Shown one piece after another: positions 51,869 through 62,600 of a stretch of DNA of 64,000 bases. The DNA is taken from the NCBI RefSeq assembly GCF_030766935.1, contig NZ_JASERL010000007.1, positions 62,001-126,000 of the forward strand, in the 5' to 3' direction. Below the pieces are notes generated by a model, which was given only the letters and a program-made list of their open reading frames with translations, ran no database searches and was not told the origin of the DNA. This stretch comes from Streptomyces sp. KL109B (GTDB lineage Bacteria; Actinomycetota; Actinomycetes; Streptomycetales; Streptomycetaceae). Each line of letters begins with the position of its first letter. Positions within the stretch are counted from its first letter, which is position 1. The translations under genes and the position numbers were made by a program.

Positions 51869-53818
51869 ATGGACACACCAGTTCAGCAAGACCAGCACGA
51901 CAGAACGGCACGCCCCGCGCGGCGAGGAGTACGGATACTCCTCGCCTCCGGAGCCGCGGCATTCACCCTGACGGCCGGCCTCGCCACGCCGCTCAACCCG
52001 GCGCCGCACCAGGCGGAGGCGAACACCACAGCCAACGCCCAGGCCGCCGCACAGGCACAGGCCCAGGCCGCCGCCAAGGCCAAGGCCGATGACGGCAAGA
52101 AGAAGACCCTCACCGTCGCCGTCGCGCAGAGCGTCGACTCGCTGAGCCCCTTCCTGGCGACCCGTCTGGTCAGTACGAGCATCCACCGTCTGATGTACGA
52201 GTACCTGACCAATTACGACCCGAAGGACAACCACGTCATTCCGGGGTTCGCCACCAAGTGGAAGCCCTCGGCCGACAAGCTGACGTGGACGTACACCATC
52301 CGCTCCGACTCGAAGTGGTCCGACGGCCAGAAGGCCACCGCCCACGACGCCGCCTTCACCTTCAACAAGATGATGACGGACGACGGCGCGGCCACCGCCA
52401 ACGGTTCGTTCGTCGGCAACTTCAAGAAGGTCACCGCGCCCAGCGACACCAAGCTCGTCGTCGAGCTGAAGAAGCCGCAGGCGACGATGACGTCCCTCGA
52501 CATCCCGATCGTGCCCGAGCACATCTGGAAGGACGTCAAGGACTACTCGAAGTACAACAACGACGACAAGTTCCCGATCGTCGGCAACGGTCCGTACATC
52601 GTCACCGGCTACAAGACCGACCAGTACGTGAAGTTGAAGCGCAACCCGGACTTCTGGCGCAAGACGAAGACGCCGCAGTTCGACAACATCGTCTTCAAGA
52701 CGTACAAGGACCAGGACGCCGCGGTCGCCGCCCTGCGCAAGGGCGAGGTCTCCTTCGTCGCCGGCTCCCCCGCCCTGACTCCCGCCCAAGCGGCCTCCCT
52801 CAAGGGCGAGAAGAACATCAAGGTGAACGAAGGGCCCGGGCGGCGCTTCTACGCGATCGCCGTGAACCCCGGCTGGAAGACCAAGAGCGGCAAGAAGTTC
52901 GGCGACGGGAACCCGGCGCTGCTCGACAAGGACTTCCGCCAGGCACTCTTCAAGTCCGTCGACACCAAGAAGATCGTCGACAAGGTCTTCCAGGGCCACG
53001 CCGTGGAGGGCCAGGGCTACATCCCGCCGCGCTTCAAGGACTACCAGTGGCAGCCCACGGCCGACCAGAAGCTCGGCTACGACCCCAAGGCCGCGGCCAA
53101 GATGATGGACGACGCGGGCTACAAGCTGAAGGACGGCAAGCGCGTCGGCAAGGACGGCAAGCCGATCAACCTGCGGATGCTGTGCCACGCCACCGACCCG
53201 AACGACAAGGCGGTCGGCAAGTACCTCAAGGAGTGGTGGGGGAAGGTCGGCGTCGGGCTCAAGCTGAACTGCGTCGACGACGTCTCCGTGCCCTGGTACG
53301 CGGGTGAGTACGACCTCGCCTTCGACGGCTGGTCGGTCAACCCTGACCCGGACTTCGTCCTCGGCATCCACACCTGCGCCGCCCTGCCGAGCAAGCCGAA
53401 GGAGGTCGCGCAGACCGACAACGGCATCTGCGACAAGACGTACGACAAGCTCTACAACCAGCAGCTCGCCGATTACGACCCGGCCTCGCGCGCGGACACC
53501 GTCAAGAAGATGGAGTCCTGGCTCTACGACTCCGGCTACATGAATGTCATGGCGTACCCGAACGCCGTCGAGGCGTACCGCACGGACCAGATCAAGTCGA
53601 TCCAGACGATGCCCACCGCGGCCGGCAACATCTATGGCCAGGACGGGTATTGGAGCTGGTGGTCGGCCGAGCCCGCCTCCGCGTCCGACAGCGAGGACAG
53701 TGGCTCGTCCAGCTCCACCGGCATCGTGATCGGCATCGTGGTCGCGGCACTCGTCGTCATCGGCGGCGGACTGTTCGTGGCCAGGCGGCGCCGCACGACG
53801 GCGGACGAGCGCGAGTAA
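51869..53818 (+). CDS. Peptide ABC transporter substrate-binding protein
   Basis: 649 residues with a signal peptide (about residues 22-40) without a lipobox, an Ala/Gln linker, then an SBP_bac_5-type domain (TLTVAVAQSVDSLSPF; IVGNGPYIVTGY). A Ser-rich linker, one membrane helix (about 618-637) and a basic tail anchor it. This C-terminal anchoring differs from the usual lipoprotein form. Confidence 0.85.
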   Translation: MDTPVQQDQHDRTARPARRGVRILLASGAAAFTLTAGLATPLNPAPHQAEANTTANAQAAAQAQAQAAAKAKADDGKKKTLTVAVAQSVDSLSPFLATRLVSTSIHRLMYEYLTNYDPKDNHVIPGFATKWKPSADKLTWTYTIRSDSKWSDGQKATAHDAAFTFNKMMTDDGAATANGSFVGNFKKVTAPSDTKLVVELKKPQATMTSLDIPIVPEHIWKDVKDYSKYNNDDKFPIVGNGPYIVTGYKTDQYVKLKRNPDFWRKTKTPQFDNIVFKTYKDQDAAVAALRKGEVSFVAGSPALTPAQAASLKGEKNIKVNEGPGRRFYAIAVNPGWKTKSGKKFGDGNPALLDKDFRQALFKSVDTKKIVDKVFQGHAVEGQGYIPPRFKDYQWQPTADQKLGYDPKAAAKMMDDAGYKLKDGKRVGKDGKPINLRMLCHATDPNDKAVGKYLKEWWGKVGVGLKLNCVDDVSVPWYAGEYDLAFDGWSVNPDPDFVLGIHTCAALPSKPKEVAQTDNGICDKTYDKLYNQQLADYDPASRADTVKKMESWLYDSGYMNVMAYPNAVEAYRTDQIKSIQTMPTAAGNIYGQDGYWSWWSAEPASASDSEDSGSSSSTGIVIGIVVAALVVIGGGLFVARRRRTTADERE

Positions 53819-53837
53819 CACCTCCTCGCGGCACACC

Positions 53838-53861
53838 GCGTACGAGGCACGCCTCGTACGC
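53838..53861 (+). terminator. Intercistronic hairpin after the binding protein
   Basis: An 11-bp perfect stem (GCGTACGAGGC and its complement) with a 2-base loop, 19 bp after the stop. It may attenuate expression of the permease genes relative to the binding protein. Confidence 0.6.
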
Positions 53862-53894
53862 GGCACACCTGACCTCGCACGGATTGCAGCAACC

Positions 53895-54983
53895 ATGGCA
53901 GCTGACAGCACTCCGGCGCTCGTGCGGGACGCGGATGCGCAAGCCGACGGCGACCCGGCTTCGGCCGGGCCGCCGTCGGCCGCCCGCGGCCCACGGGCCC
54001 GAAACACCAAGGCGTACGTCCAGTACGCGCTCGCGAAGATCGGCGGCGCGGTCGTCTCCCTCTTCGCCGTCCTCGTCACCAGCTTCTTCCTCTTCCGTCT
54101 CATCCCGGCCGACCCGGTCAAGCAGATGACCGGCGGCCGCAAGGTGTCGTCCGAGCAACTGGCGAACCTGCGCCACCAGTACGGCCTCGACCAGCCGATG
54201 TGGAAGCAGTTCACGTCGTACATCGGGGACGCGCTCTCCGGTGACTTCGGGAACTCGTTCCAGTTCCACACCCCGGTCATGGGCAAGATCCTCGACGCGC
54301 TCCCGGCGACGCTGCTGCTGACCGGCACGGCGTACGTCCTGTACTCGGCGCTCGGCCTCTGGCTCGGCACGCGCACGGCGTGGCGCAACGGCTCGCGCAG
54401 CGACCGCTTCAACACGGCCTTCGCGCTGACCCTGTACTCGGTCCCGTCGTTCTGGCTGGGCCTGCTCCTCATCATCATCTTCGCCGTCGGCATCGGGCCG
54501 ATCCCCGGCATGTTCCCGACGGGCGGGCTCGAATCCGGCGGCGAGACCGGGTTCGCGTACATCATCGATGTCGCGCACCATCTGATCCTGCCCGTCATCA
54601 CGCTCGTCGCGGTCGGCTACGCGCAGACGCTGCTCGTCATGCGCTCCTCGCTGCTCGACGAGATGGGCAGCGACTATCTGACGACCGCGCGGGCCAAGGG
54701 ACTTCGGGACGACACCGTGCGCCGCAAGCACGCGGTGCCGAACGCGATGCTGCCGACGTTCACGCTGATGTTCGTGAACCTCGGGCAGGTGGTCGCCGGG
54801 CAGATCCTCGTTGAGACGGTCTTCTCGTGGCCGGGGCTCGGCGGGCTCTTCTACCAGGCCCTGTCCGTTCCCGATCTCCCGCTCGTCCAGGGCCTGTTCT
54901 TCGTCTTCGCCACCGCGGTGATCCTCGCGAACACCCTCGCCGACATCCTGTATCCGCTGCTCGACCCGAGGGTGGGCCGATGA
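53895..54983 (+). CDS. Peptide ABC transporter permease (DppB-type)
   Basis: 362 residues. Six helices and the BPD_transp_1 signature, with EMGSDYLTTARAKGL (about 255-270) as the coupling loop. The stop overlaps the next gene (ATGA). Confidence 0.9.
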   Translation: MAADSTPALVRDADAQADGDPASAGPPSAARGPRARNTKAYVQYALAKIGGAVVSLFAVLVTSFFLFRLIPADPVKQMTGGRKVSSEQLANLRHQYGLDQPMWKQFTSYIGDALSGDFGNSFQFHTPVMGKILDALPATLLLTGTAYVLYSALGLWLGTRTAWRNGSRSDRFNTAFALTLYSVPSFWLGLLLIIIFAVGIGPIPGMFPTGGLESGGETGFAYIIDVAHHLILPVITLVAVGYAQTLLVMRSSLLDEMGSDYLTTARAKGLRDDTVRRKHAVPNAMLPTFTLMFVNLGQVVAGQILVETVFSWPGLGGLFYQALSVPDLPLVQGLFFVFATAVILANTLADILYPLLDPRVGR

Positions 54984-55906
54984 CGACGACCGACACCACC
55001 GCGCCCGCGAAGGCGCCCACCGCGCGCTCCCTCGCGCGCGCCCGCAAGCGGCAGTCCCTGGCCCGCTTCTGGAAGTCCTACCGCGCGCACCGCAGCGGCC
55101 TGTGGGGGCTCGGGCTGCTGATCCTGATCGCGCTCATCGCGCTGTTCGCGCCGGTTCTGGTCGGCGAGGACTCGCAGAGCGTGACCGACGCGCCCGGCGG
55201 CCCGCTCGAAGGGCCCAGCGGCGAATTCCCGCTGGGCACCGACCAGTTCGGCCGCAGCGTCCTCGCCCTCGTGGTGTACGGGGCGCGGGTCTCGCTCACC
55301 GTGGGCCTGCTGGCCGCGTTCCTGTGCGTGGCGATCGGCACGGTCATCGGGATCGTCGCCGGCCACTTCCGCGGCTGGTACTCGACCGTGCTGATGCGGA
55401 TCACCGACTGGTTCCTCGTCATGCCGACGCTGGTCCTCGCCATCGCGCTCGCGACGGTCATGGACCGCTCGATGTGGACGGTCATCATCGCGATCGGCGT
55501 CACGACCTGGCCGACCACGGCCCGCCTGGTGCGCGCCCAGACCCTCTCGGTCGAGGCCCGCCCGTACATCGAGCGGGCGCGGGCCCTCGGCGGCAGCCAC
55601 AGCCACGTCATGACGCGGCACGTGCTGCCGAACGTGATGCCGCTGGTCCTCGCCCAGACCACCATGATCATCTCGTCCGCGATCCTGACCGAGGCGACGC
55701 TGGCCTTCCTCGGCCTGTCCGACCCGACGGTCACCTCCTGGGGCGGCATGCTCCAGGACGCGCGCGAGGCGGGCGCGGTCAGCGCGGGCGACTGGTGGTA
55801 CCTGGCACCGCCCGGCATCGCCATCGCGATCGTCGCGCTCTCCTTCACGCTGTGCGGCCGCGCGGTGGAGTCCGTCCTCAACCCGAAGCTGGGGGCCCGC
55901 TCATGA
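54980..55906 (+). CDS. Peptide ABC transporter permease (DppC-type)
   Basis: 308 residues. An N-terminal cytoplasmic stretch, then helices and YIERARALGGSHSHVM (coupling loop). Start and stop overlap the neighbours (ATGA). Partner of the DppB-type permease. Confidence 0.9.
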   Translation: MTTTDTTAPAKAPTARSLARARKRQSLARFWKSYRAHRSGLWGLGLLILIALIALFAPVLVGEDSQSVTDAPGGPLEGPSGEFPLGTDQFGRSVLALVVYGARVSLTVGLLAAFLCVAIGTVIGIVAGHFRGWYSTVLMRITDWFLVMPTLVLAIALATVMDRSMWTVIIAIGVTTWPTTARLVRAQTLSVEARPYIERARALGGSHSHVMTRHVLPNVMPLVLAQTTMIISSAILTEATLAFLGLSDPTVTSWGGMLQDAREAGAVSAGDWWYLAPPGIAIAIVALSFTLCGRAVESVLNPKLGARS

Positions 55907-56910
55907 CTCAGCCTCAGACATTGCTCGACGTACGGGACCTCACCGTGACGTACGCCGGTGGGGCCGAGGCCGTCCGCGGCGTGAACCTGTCCCTCGAAGC
56001 GGGCCAGAAGCTCGGCATCGCGGGCGAGTCCGGCTGCGGAAAGTCGACACTCGCGCTCGCCCTCCTGCGCCTCCTCCCCAAGGACGCCAAGGTCACCGGC
56101 GAGATCCTGCTGAACGGCGAGGACGTCCTCGCCATGAAGTGGGGCCGGGTGCGGGCCGTCCGCTGGGCGGGCGCCTCGATCGTCTTCCAGGGCGCGATGC
56201 ACTCGCTGAACGCGGTGCACCGCGTCGGCGACCAGATCGCCGAGCCGATCCTCCTGCACAAGAAGGCGACGCAGGAGGGCGCGAAGAAGAAGGTCGGCGA
56301 GCTCCTCGAACACGTAGGGCTCCCGGCCGCCCGCGCCAACGCCTACCCGCACGAGCTCTCCGGCGGCCAGCGCCAGCGCGTGATGATCGCGATGGCGCTC
56401 GCCTGCGAGCCGGACCTGATCATCGCCGACGAGCCGACGACGGCCCTCGACGTGATGATCCAGGCCCAGATCCTGCGCCTGATCGAGCAGTTGGTGGCCG
56501 AGGACAACCTCGGCCTCGTCATGATCAGCCACGACCTGGCGGTCCTCTCCGACACCTGCGACCGGCTCGCGGTGATGTACGCGGGCCGCGTCGTCGAGGA
56601 GGGCCCGGCCCTCAAGGTGTACGAGGACGCCGAGCACCCCTACGCGAAGGCGCTGTCCGCCGCCTTCCCCACCATCGGCGACCCGGCCTCCCGGTTCGCG
56701 CCGCGCGGACTGCCCGGCGACCCGCCGGACCCGTCGGCGCTGCCGTCCGGCTGCACGTTCCACCCGCGCTGCCCGGTGGCGCTCGACGCGTGTGCGAGCG
56801 AGGACCAGGTGCTGCGGGTGGCGGGCCCGGAGCGGCGGGCGGCGTGCGTGCACGTGGGCTCAAGTGACGCCTTGGGCAAGGAAGTCGAAGCAAGGAGCAC
56901 CACGGCATGA
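55903..56910 (+). CDS. Peptide ABC transporter ATPase (DppD-type)
   Basis: 335 residues with GESGCGKST (Walker A), LSGGQRQR (signature), LIIADEPTTALD (Walker B) and the oligopeptide-type C-terminal cysteine stretch GCTFHPRCP. Confidence 0.92.
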   Translation: MTQPQTLLDVRDLTVTYAGGAEAVRGVNLSLEAGQKLGIAGESGCGKSTLALALLRLLPKDAKVTGEILLNGEDVLAMKWGRVRAVRWAGASIVFQGAMHSLNAVHRVGDQIAEPILLHKKATQEGAKKKVGELLEHVGLPAARANAYPHELSGGQRQRVMIAMALACEPDLIIADEPTTALDVMIQAQILRLIEQLVAEDNLGLVMISHDLAVLSDTCDRLAVMYAGRVVEEGPALKVYEDAEHPYAKALSAAFPTIGDPASRFAPRGLPGDPPDPSALPSGCTFHPRCPVALDACASEDQVLRVAGPERRAACVHVGSSDALGKEVEARSTTA

Positions 56911-57944
56911 CGACGGAAACGCTGCACGAGCCCGAGGCACCCCGGACGGCTCGTCCCCTGCTCAGCGCCGACCAACTGCACGTCACGTTCCCCGGCAGGC
57001 GCGGCGCGGCGGACGCGCGGGCCGTGGACGGCGTCGACCTGGACATCGCGCCGGGCGAGATCGTGGCGCTCGTCGGCGAGTCCGGCTGCGGCAAGACGAG
57101 CCTGGCGCGCACCCTGCTCGGCCTGGAGAAGCCGACGTCGGGGGCGGTCACCTTCGCCGGGAAGCCGCTCGACTACGCCTCCCGCGCCCTCAAGTCGTAC
57201 CGCAAACGCGTCCAGTTGGTCCTCCAGGACCCGAGCGGCTCCCTCAACCCCCGGCACACCGTGTACGACGCGGTGGCCGAGGGCCTGCGCATCCACGGCT
57301 ACGCGGGCGACGAACGCGAGGCCGTCACGAACGCCCTCTCCCGCGCGGGACTGCGACCCCCCGAGCGCTTCTTCCTGCGCTACCCGCACGAGCTGTCGGG
57401 CGGCCAGCGCCAGCGCGTCGTGATCGCGGGCGCGCTCGTCCTCGACCCCGAACTCATCGTCGCGGACGAGCCGGTGGCGTCCCTGGACGCGTCCGTACGC
57501 GGCGAGATCCTCGCCCTGCTGCTGCGCCTGCGCGACGAGTTGGGCCTGTCCGCGCTCGTCGTCACCCACGACCTCGGCCTCGCCTGGAACATCGCGGACC
57601 GGGTCGCGGTGATGTACCTGGGCCGGATCGTGGAGACGGGGCGGGTGGAGGACGTCCTGACCGCGCCCCAACACCCGTACACGCAGGCCCTGTTGTCGGT
57701 CCTCCCGGAGGCGGAGGGCGATCCGGTGGTCCTCACGGGCGAGCCCCCGGACCCGTCCCGTATCCCGGGCGGCTGCCGCTTCCACGCCCGCTGCCAGGTC
57801 CTGGCGGACGGCCGGGCGGAGGAGGCGGGGGTCGCCGACAAGTGCCGGACGGTGGACCTGCCGGTGCTGTCGGGGGCGGCGACGTCACAGGTGGCGTGCC
57901 ATTGGGCGACGGCCGGGGCGGCGAACTCCGGCCGCGCCCGCTGA
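56907..57944 (+). CDS. Peptide ABC transporter ATPase (DppF-type)
   Basis: 345 residues with GESGCGKTS, LSGGQRQR, LIVADEPVASLD and GCRFHARCQ. It ends the operon, followed by a strong terminator. Confidence 0.92.
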   Translation: MTTETLHEPEAPRTARPLLSADQLHVTFPGRRGAADARAVDGVDLDIAPGEIVALVGESGCGKTSLARTLLGLEKPTSGAVTFAGKPLDYASRALKSYRKRVQLVLQDPSGSLNPRHTVYDAVAEGLRIHGYAGDEREAVTNALSRAGLRPPERFFLRYPHELSGGQRQRVVIAGALVLDPELIVADEPVASLDASVRGEILALLLRLRDELGLSALVVTHDLGLAWNIADRVAVMYLGRIVETGRVEDVLTAPQHPYTQALLSVLPEAEGDPVVLTGEPPDPSRIPGGCRFHARCQVLADGRAEEAGVADKCRTVDLPVLSGAATSQVACHWATAGAANSGRAR

Positions 57945-57955
57945 GCGATGTGCCA

Positions 57956-58005
57956 GCTCGGAATCATGTCGCAGTTGTACGTATAACTGCGACACTATTC
58001 CGAGC
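57956..58005. terminator. Bidirectional terminator
   Basis: An imperfect long hairpin: GCTCGGAAT pairs with ATTCCGAGC, and TGTCGCAGTT with AACTGCGACA, around an 8-base loop. It separates convergent genes. Confidence 0.85.
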
Positions 58006-58025
58006 CGGGTCCACGCCTCGACCGC

Positions 58026-58496
58026 TCAGCCGTACATGCCCGGCACGTAGTCACCGGCGGGCTGCTGGGTCATGACGTTGAACCGGTTGAAGGTGTTGAT
58101 CATCGCGATGCAGCCGACCAGCGCTCCGAGCTGCGTCTCGTCGTAGTGCTTGGCGGCCTTCTCCCACACCTCGTCGGAGACACCGGCGCTGTCGGCGATC
58201 CGGGTGCCGGCCTCGGTCAGCTCCAGGGCGGCCTTCTCGGCCTCCGTGAAGACCTTGGCCTCGCGCCAGGCGGCGACCAGGGCGAGCCGGACGGCCGTCT
58301 CACCGGCCGCGGCGGCGTCCTTGACGTGCATGTCGAGGCAGCCCGAGCAGCCGTTGATCTGGCTGGCCCGGATCTTGACCAGCTCCAGGGTCGCGGCCGG
58401 CACACCGATGTCCTCCGCGGCCTTCCCCGCGGCGATGACGTGCTTGAGGACCTTGCCGAGGGCCGGGTTGGTGAAGAGGTCGAGTCGCGGTTCCAT
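58026..58496 (-). CDS. AhpD/carboxymuconolactone-decarboxylase-family protein
   Basis: 156 residues with NGCSGCLDMH (CxxC-x3-H), the AhpD-type redox site. Family members reduce peroxides or act in redox exchange. The ATG at 58496 is used; a long upstream extension is not coding-like. Confidence 0.85.
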   Translation of the reverse strand: MEPRLDLFTNPALGKVLKHVIAAGKAAEDIGVPAATLELVKIRASQINGCSGCLDMHVKDAAAAGETAVRLALVAAWREAKVFTEAEKAALELTEAGTRIADSAGVSDEVWEKAAKHYDETQLGALVGCIAMINTFNRFNVMTQQPAGDYVPGMYG

Positions 58497-58600
58497 GAGG
58501 GGCTCCTTCGCGCTCCGCGGTAAGTGGTTACACCCCCATGACGGAGCGGCCCGCCCGCGTGTGACAGACCCAGAAGTGACCTGCGTCACCTCTGTGTGGC

Positions 58601-59551
58601 TCAGGCCCCGGTCGTCTCGACGAGCTCCCGCGCCCGCTTCACGTCGTCCGCGATCGCGGCGACCAGCTCGTCCAGCGACTCGAACTTCGCCATCCCGCGC
58701 ACGAACGCGAGGAAGTCCACGGCCACGTGCAGCCCGTACAGATCGAGCCCGACGCGGTCGATGGCGTACGCCTCGACGGTCCGCTCGGTCCCGTCGAACT
58801 GGGGGTTCGTGCCGACGGAGATCGCGGCGGGCATCGACTCGCCGTTCGCGTGCAGCCACCCGGCGTAGACGCCGTCGGCGGGGACGGCGGTGTGCGGCAG
58901 CACCTCCACGTTCGCCGTGGGGAAGCCGAGCTCGCGGCCGCGCTGCGCGCCGCGCACGACGACGCCCTCGACGCGGTGCGGGCGGCCGAGGATCTCGGAG
59001 GCGCCCTCGACATCGCCCTCGGCGACGAGATTGCGGGTCAGCGTCGACGAGAACGGGGCGCCGCCACCGGCCTTCCCGCTCACCTTGAGGTCGATGACCT
59101 CGACCTCGAAGTCGTACGTGCCGCCCTGCTCGACGAGGAAGTCGACAGTGCCCGCGGCCTTGTGCCCGAAGCGGAAGTTGGGGCCCTCGACGACCACGCG
59201 CGCGTGCAGCTTGTCGACGAGCACCTTCGCCACGAACTCGGCGGGCGACAGCTTCGAGAACTCGGTGGTGAACGGCAGGATCAGCACCGCGTCCACGCCG
59301 AGCTCGGCCATCAGTTCGGCACGGCGGTGGTGCGGGGCGAGCAGCGGCGGGTGCGAGCCGGGCCGCACGACCTCGCTGGGGTGCGGGTCGAAGGTGACCA
59401 CGACGGCCGGGATGCCGAGCTCACGCGCCCGCTCCACGGCCCGCCCGATGATCAACTGGTGTCCGCGATGCACCCCGTCGTAGGAGCCGATGGTGACGAC
59501 GCTGCGCCCCCAGTCCTGGGGGATGTCCTCCAAGCCACGCCAGCGCTGCAC
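58601..59551 (-). CDS. ribF: Bifunctional riboflavin kinase/FAD synthetase RibF
   Basis: 316 residues from the GTG at 59551; TTG at 59569 is an alternative. The FAD-synthetase motif GSYDGVHRGHQ (about 22-32) and the kinase part RGRELGFPTAN are clear. It makes FMN and FAD from riboflavin. Confidence 0.93.
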   Translation of the reverse strand: MQRWRGLEDIPQDWGRSVVTIGSYDGVHRGHQLIIGRAVERARELGIPAVVVTFDPHPSEVVRPGSHPPLLAPHHRRAELMAELGVDAVLILPFTTEFSKLSPAEFVAKVLVDKLHARVVVEGPNFRFGHKAAGTVDFLVEQGGTYDFEVEVIDLKVSGKAGGGAPFSSTLTRNLVAEGDVEGASEILGRPHRVEGVVVRGAQRGRELGFPTANVEVLPHTAVPADGVYAGWLHANGESMPAAISVGTNPQFDGTERTVEAYAIDRVGLDLYGLHVAVDFLAFVRGMAKFESLDELVAAIADDVKRARELVETTGA

Positions 59552-59629
59552 GGTGATTGCCCCTCGCAAACCTGTGTACGACCGTTACGTCTCGCTATCG
59601 AATACGCAGGTCTAAGAGTGCCATGCCGA

Positions 59630-59653
59630 CCGCCCGCGCTTCGCATCGGGCGG
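59630..59653 (-). terminator. Terminator after the STAND protein gene
   Basis: CCGCCCG and CGGGCGG arms with a 10-base loop, 22 bp after the stop at 59676. Confidence 0.55.
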
Positions 59654-59675
59654 CCCCGTCAGGACGGGACAGGGC

Positions 59676-62600
59676 CTACGCCGACACCCGCGCCCCGGCC
59701 AGGCTCTCGATCATCCGCCGGGAGCTGGGTCCGACCAGCGCGGCCCACTCCCGGGGCGCCGCCGCGAGCCACCGCGCGAGGAGTCCGGCGAACCCCGGCA
59801 CGGTCCGCGAGAGCTCGACCAGGCCCCGGTCGAAGCGGGCCGCGCCCTCCGGCGTCCGCACGAGCAGCGTGCCCGTGCGGTGCACCAGGTCCCGCGTCCC
59901 GGCCTGCCCGCGCCGCACCGCGTCCCGCGCGGCGGCGCACAGCAGCGCGTCCAGCACGCCGGGGTCCCGCTCCTCCTCCAGGAGTACGTCGAGCAGCTCG
60001 GCCCGCAGCGCCCGTGAGGCCGCCGTGCCGGGGGCGGCGAGCACCGGCGCGAGCGCGCACCGGACGACCGGTGGCCGCTCCGCCAGCAGCCCCACGACCA
60101 GCGGAAACAGCACGGCCCGCGCCCCGTCCCCACGTTCGAGGCCCCGCTCGACGAATTCGGCCACGTGCCCAGCGGCCGCATCCGGCCACTCCTCCGCGAG
60201 CCCCCGCACCAGCTCGGCGGCGCGCCTGGCGAGCGGCGGATCGCCCAGCCCGGCGAGGGTCCGCAGGATGTCGCCGAGGCCGGGCCCCGGCTCCCGCAGC
60301 CGCGCCTGGAACGCCGCGAACACGGGTTCCGGGTGGGTGGCGAAGGCCGGCGCGAGCGCGCCCGCGGTCACCTGGGCATCGCCCGCCGCGAACCGTTCCA
60401 GGGCCCGCACCAGATACCCGGGCCGCGACTCCGGATCCCGTACGAGGAGAGTGAGCGCGGCGCCGTGCACCGCACGGTCCGAGGGCCGCTCCAGCAACGC
60501 GAGCGCGGCATACCGCAACAGCTCCCGGTCCGCCGCGCCGCCGACCCGCGGCGCGACCCGCACCCCGTACACGGCGGCGGCCACCCTGCGCCCCGGCCGC
60601 TCGTCGTGGGCCCACCGGTCGACGGCCCGGCACAGGGCGCCCGGCTCCTCATCGGCCAACGTGGCGAGCAGTTCGTCGGCGAGCGGGTGCGCACAGTCGA
60701 CGAGCGCCTCGGTCAGCCCGTCCAGATCCCGGTGCCGATGCGTGTACAGCAAGGCCTGCGCGGCATCGGCGACGGTGGCGTCGGGCAGCGCGGGCAACGC
60801 CCGCTCGTCGTCGAACCACCGGGTGAGCCGCCCCTGCACCCGCCGCGGCTCGGCGACCAGCGCCTCGGCGACAACATCCAGACACCGCCCACCCACCTCA
60901 CCCCCGTCATGCACCACGGCCCGCCGCAACCACTCGAACCGCATGTCGTCATCCACGGCGATCCGCATCCAAAACGCCCCACCAAACCCACCCCACCCCG
61001 CCACCCCATCAACCACCCCCGCATACACCCCCACATCCCCCACCCTCACCAACACCCCCCACACCAACTCCCGCGCCCACCACACCGCCTCCGCCACCGG
61101 GTGACCACGCCCCTTCAACCCCCTGCCCTCCCCCAGCGGGTAACTGGGGCCTTTCAAGCCCCTGCGGCGATTGAGCAGCGGGGTTTGGGGCAGCGCCCCA
61201 ACACCCCCGTCGCAGGCCGAACCTTCATCAGGCGCCACCCCCACCCACGGCAACAACTCCCGCAACCACCCCTCCAGCTCGGCGCAGCCACCTTGCCGCT
61301 CCACCAACAACAACGCCCGCACCACCGGCCCCACCCGATGCCTCGGCACGGGAACCACACCCGAACCCGCCCCCGACCCCCCGTCCCGCCGAAACACCAA
61401 CACCTCCAACGCCGCCCCCACGTCCAAGTGCATCCCCTGCACCCAGTCCGCCACCTCCTCGTGCGCGAACCGGTACCCACCCCCCGCCGGCACCAGCACC
61501 CCCTCCGCCAGCGCCGCCGACGCCCACCCCGAAACCCCGTCCCGCACCCCCCACGGGAACAGCTCCTCGAACGACTCCCGGTCCAACTCCCCCTGCCCTG
61601 GCCCGAGACTGCGCCGCGCCGCCTCGTGCACCTGCCCCGCCACCCGCGCCGCGAGCCTGCGCACCCCACTCCCGCGCACCCCGCTCCCCGCCGCCAACCG
61701 CACCGCGACCCGCAGGCACATCAGGTCCAGATACGCCCCGAAGATCTCGTCCCGGTCGGGGCACCCGGCCACACCCCCTGGCAGCGCCGCCCGCACCTCG
61801 CTCAGCAGCCGCAACGACAGCGGATGCCCGGCCTCCCGCTCCGCGAGCGCCCCCTCCGGCACCCCGAACCGCTCCCGCGCCCGCCGCGCCGCCTCCCCCA
61901 CCAGATCCCCGATCCGTACGCACGCGGGGAACGAACCACCCGGCCCGCTCCCACCCGGTCCGCCCACCCGCCCGTACAGAACGCCCTCCCCGAACATCGC
62001 CCCCGCCTGCTCCCAGTACCCGCCACGGCACGCCACCACCAGCCGCACCCCGCACGCCGCGAGCCACCTCTCGGTCCCCCGGGACCAGCCCTCAAGGCGG
62101 TGCGCGAGCACGGGCGGCATCTCCTCGGGCCCGTCGAGCAACAGCACGAGCGGCCGCCCGGCCTCCCTGGCCACCTCGGCGATCCGCTCGGCGGAGACAT
62201 CCCCCACGCCACCGCGCCCCTCGCCCCCGGACGCCGCGACGATCCGCCCCGCCCGCTCCAGGGCCCGCCCCACGGCCTGCGCCACCGACGCGTCGTCCTC
62301 GCCCAGATCCGCGCCCCGCAACCACAGCGTGGGAGCCGCCCCGTCACCCCTGGCCCGCCGCGCGGCAAACGCGGCCAGCTCCGTGGTCCGACCGCACCCC
62401 GGCTCCCCGACCAAGGCCAGCACCCGCGCCGAACCACGCGTAAAGGAGTCCAACTCCCGCACCACATCGGGCCGTTCGACCGGCTCCGGCCACCCCTCAC
62501 CGCCCGGCCCGTCGCTCCCCACGGAGATCCCGCCCAGCTGCAGCACCCCACCGAGATTCAGCTCGTCCCCGTACGCGGGCACGGTCTCGGCATTGCGCGC

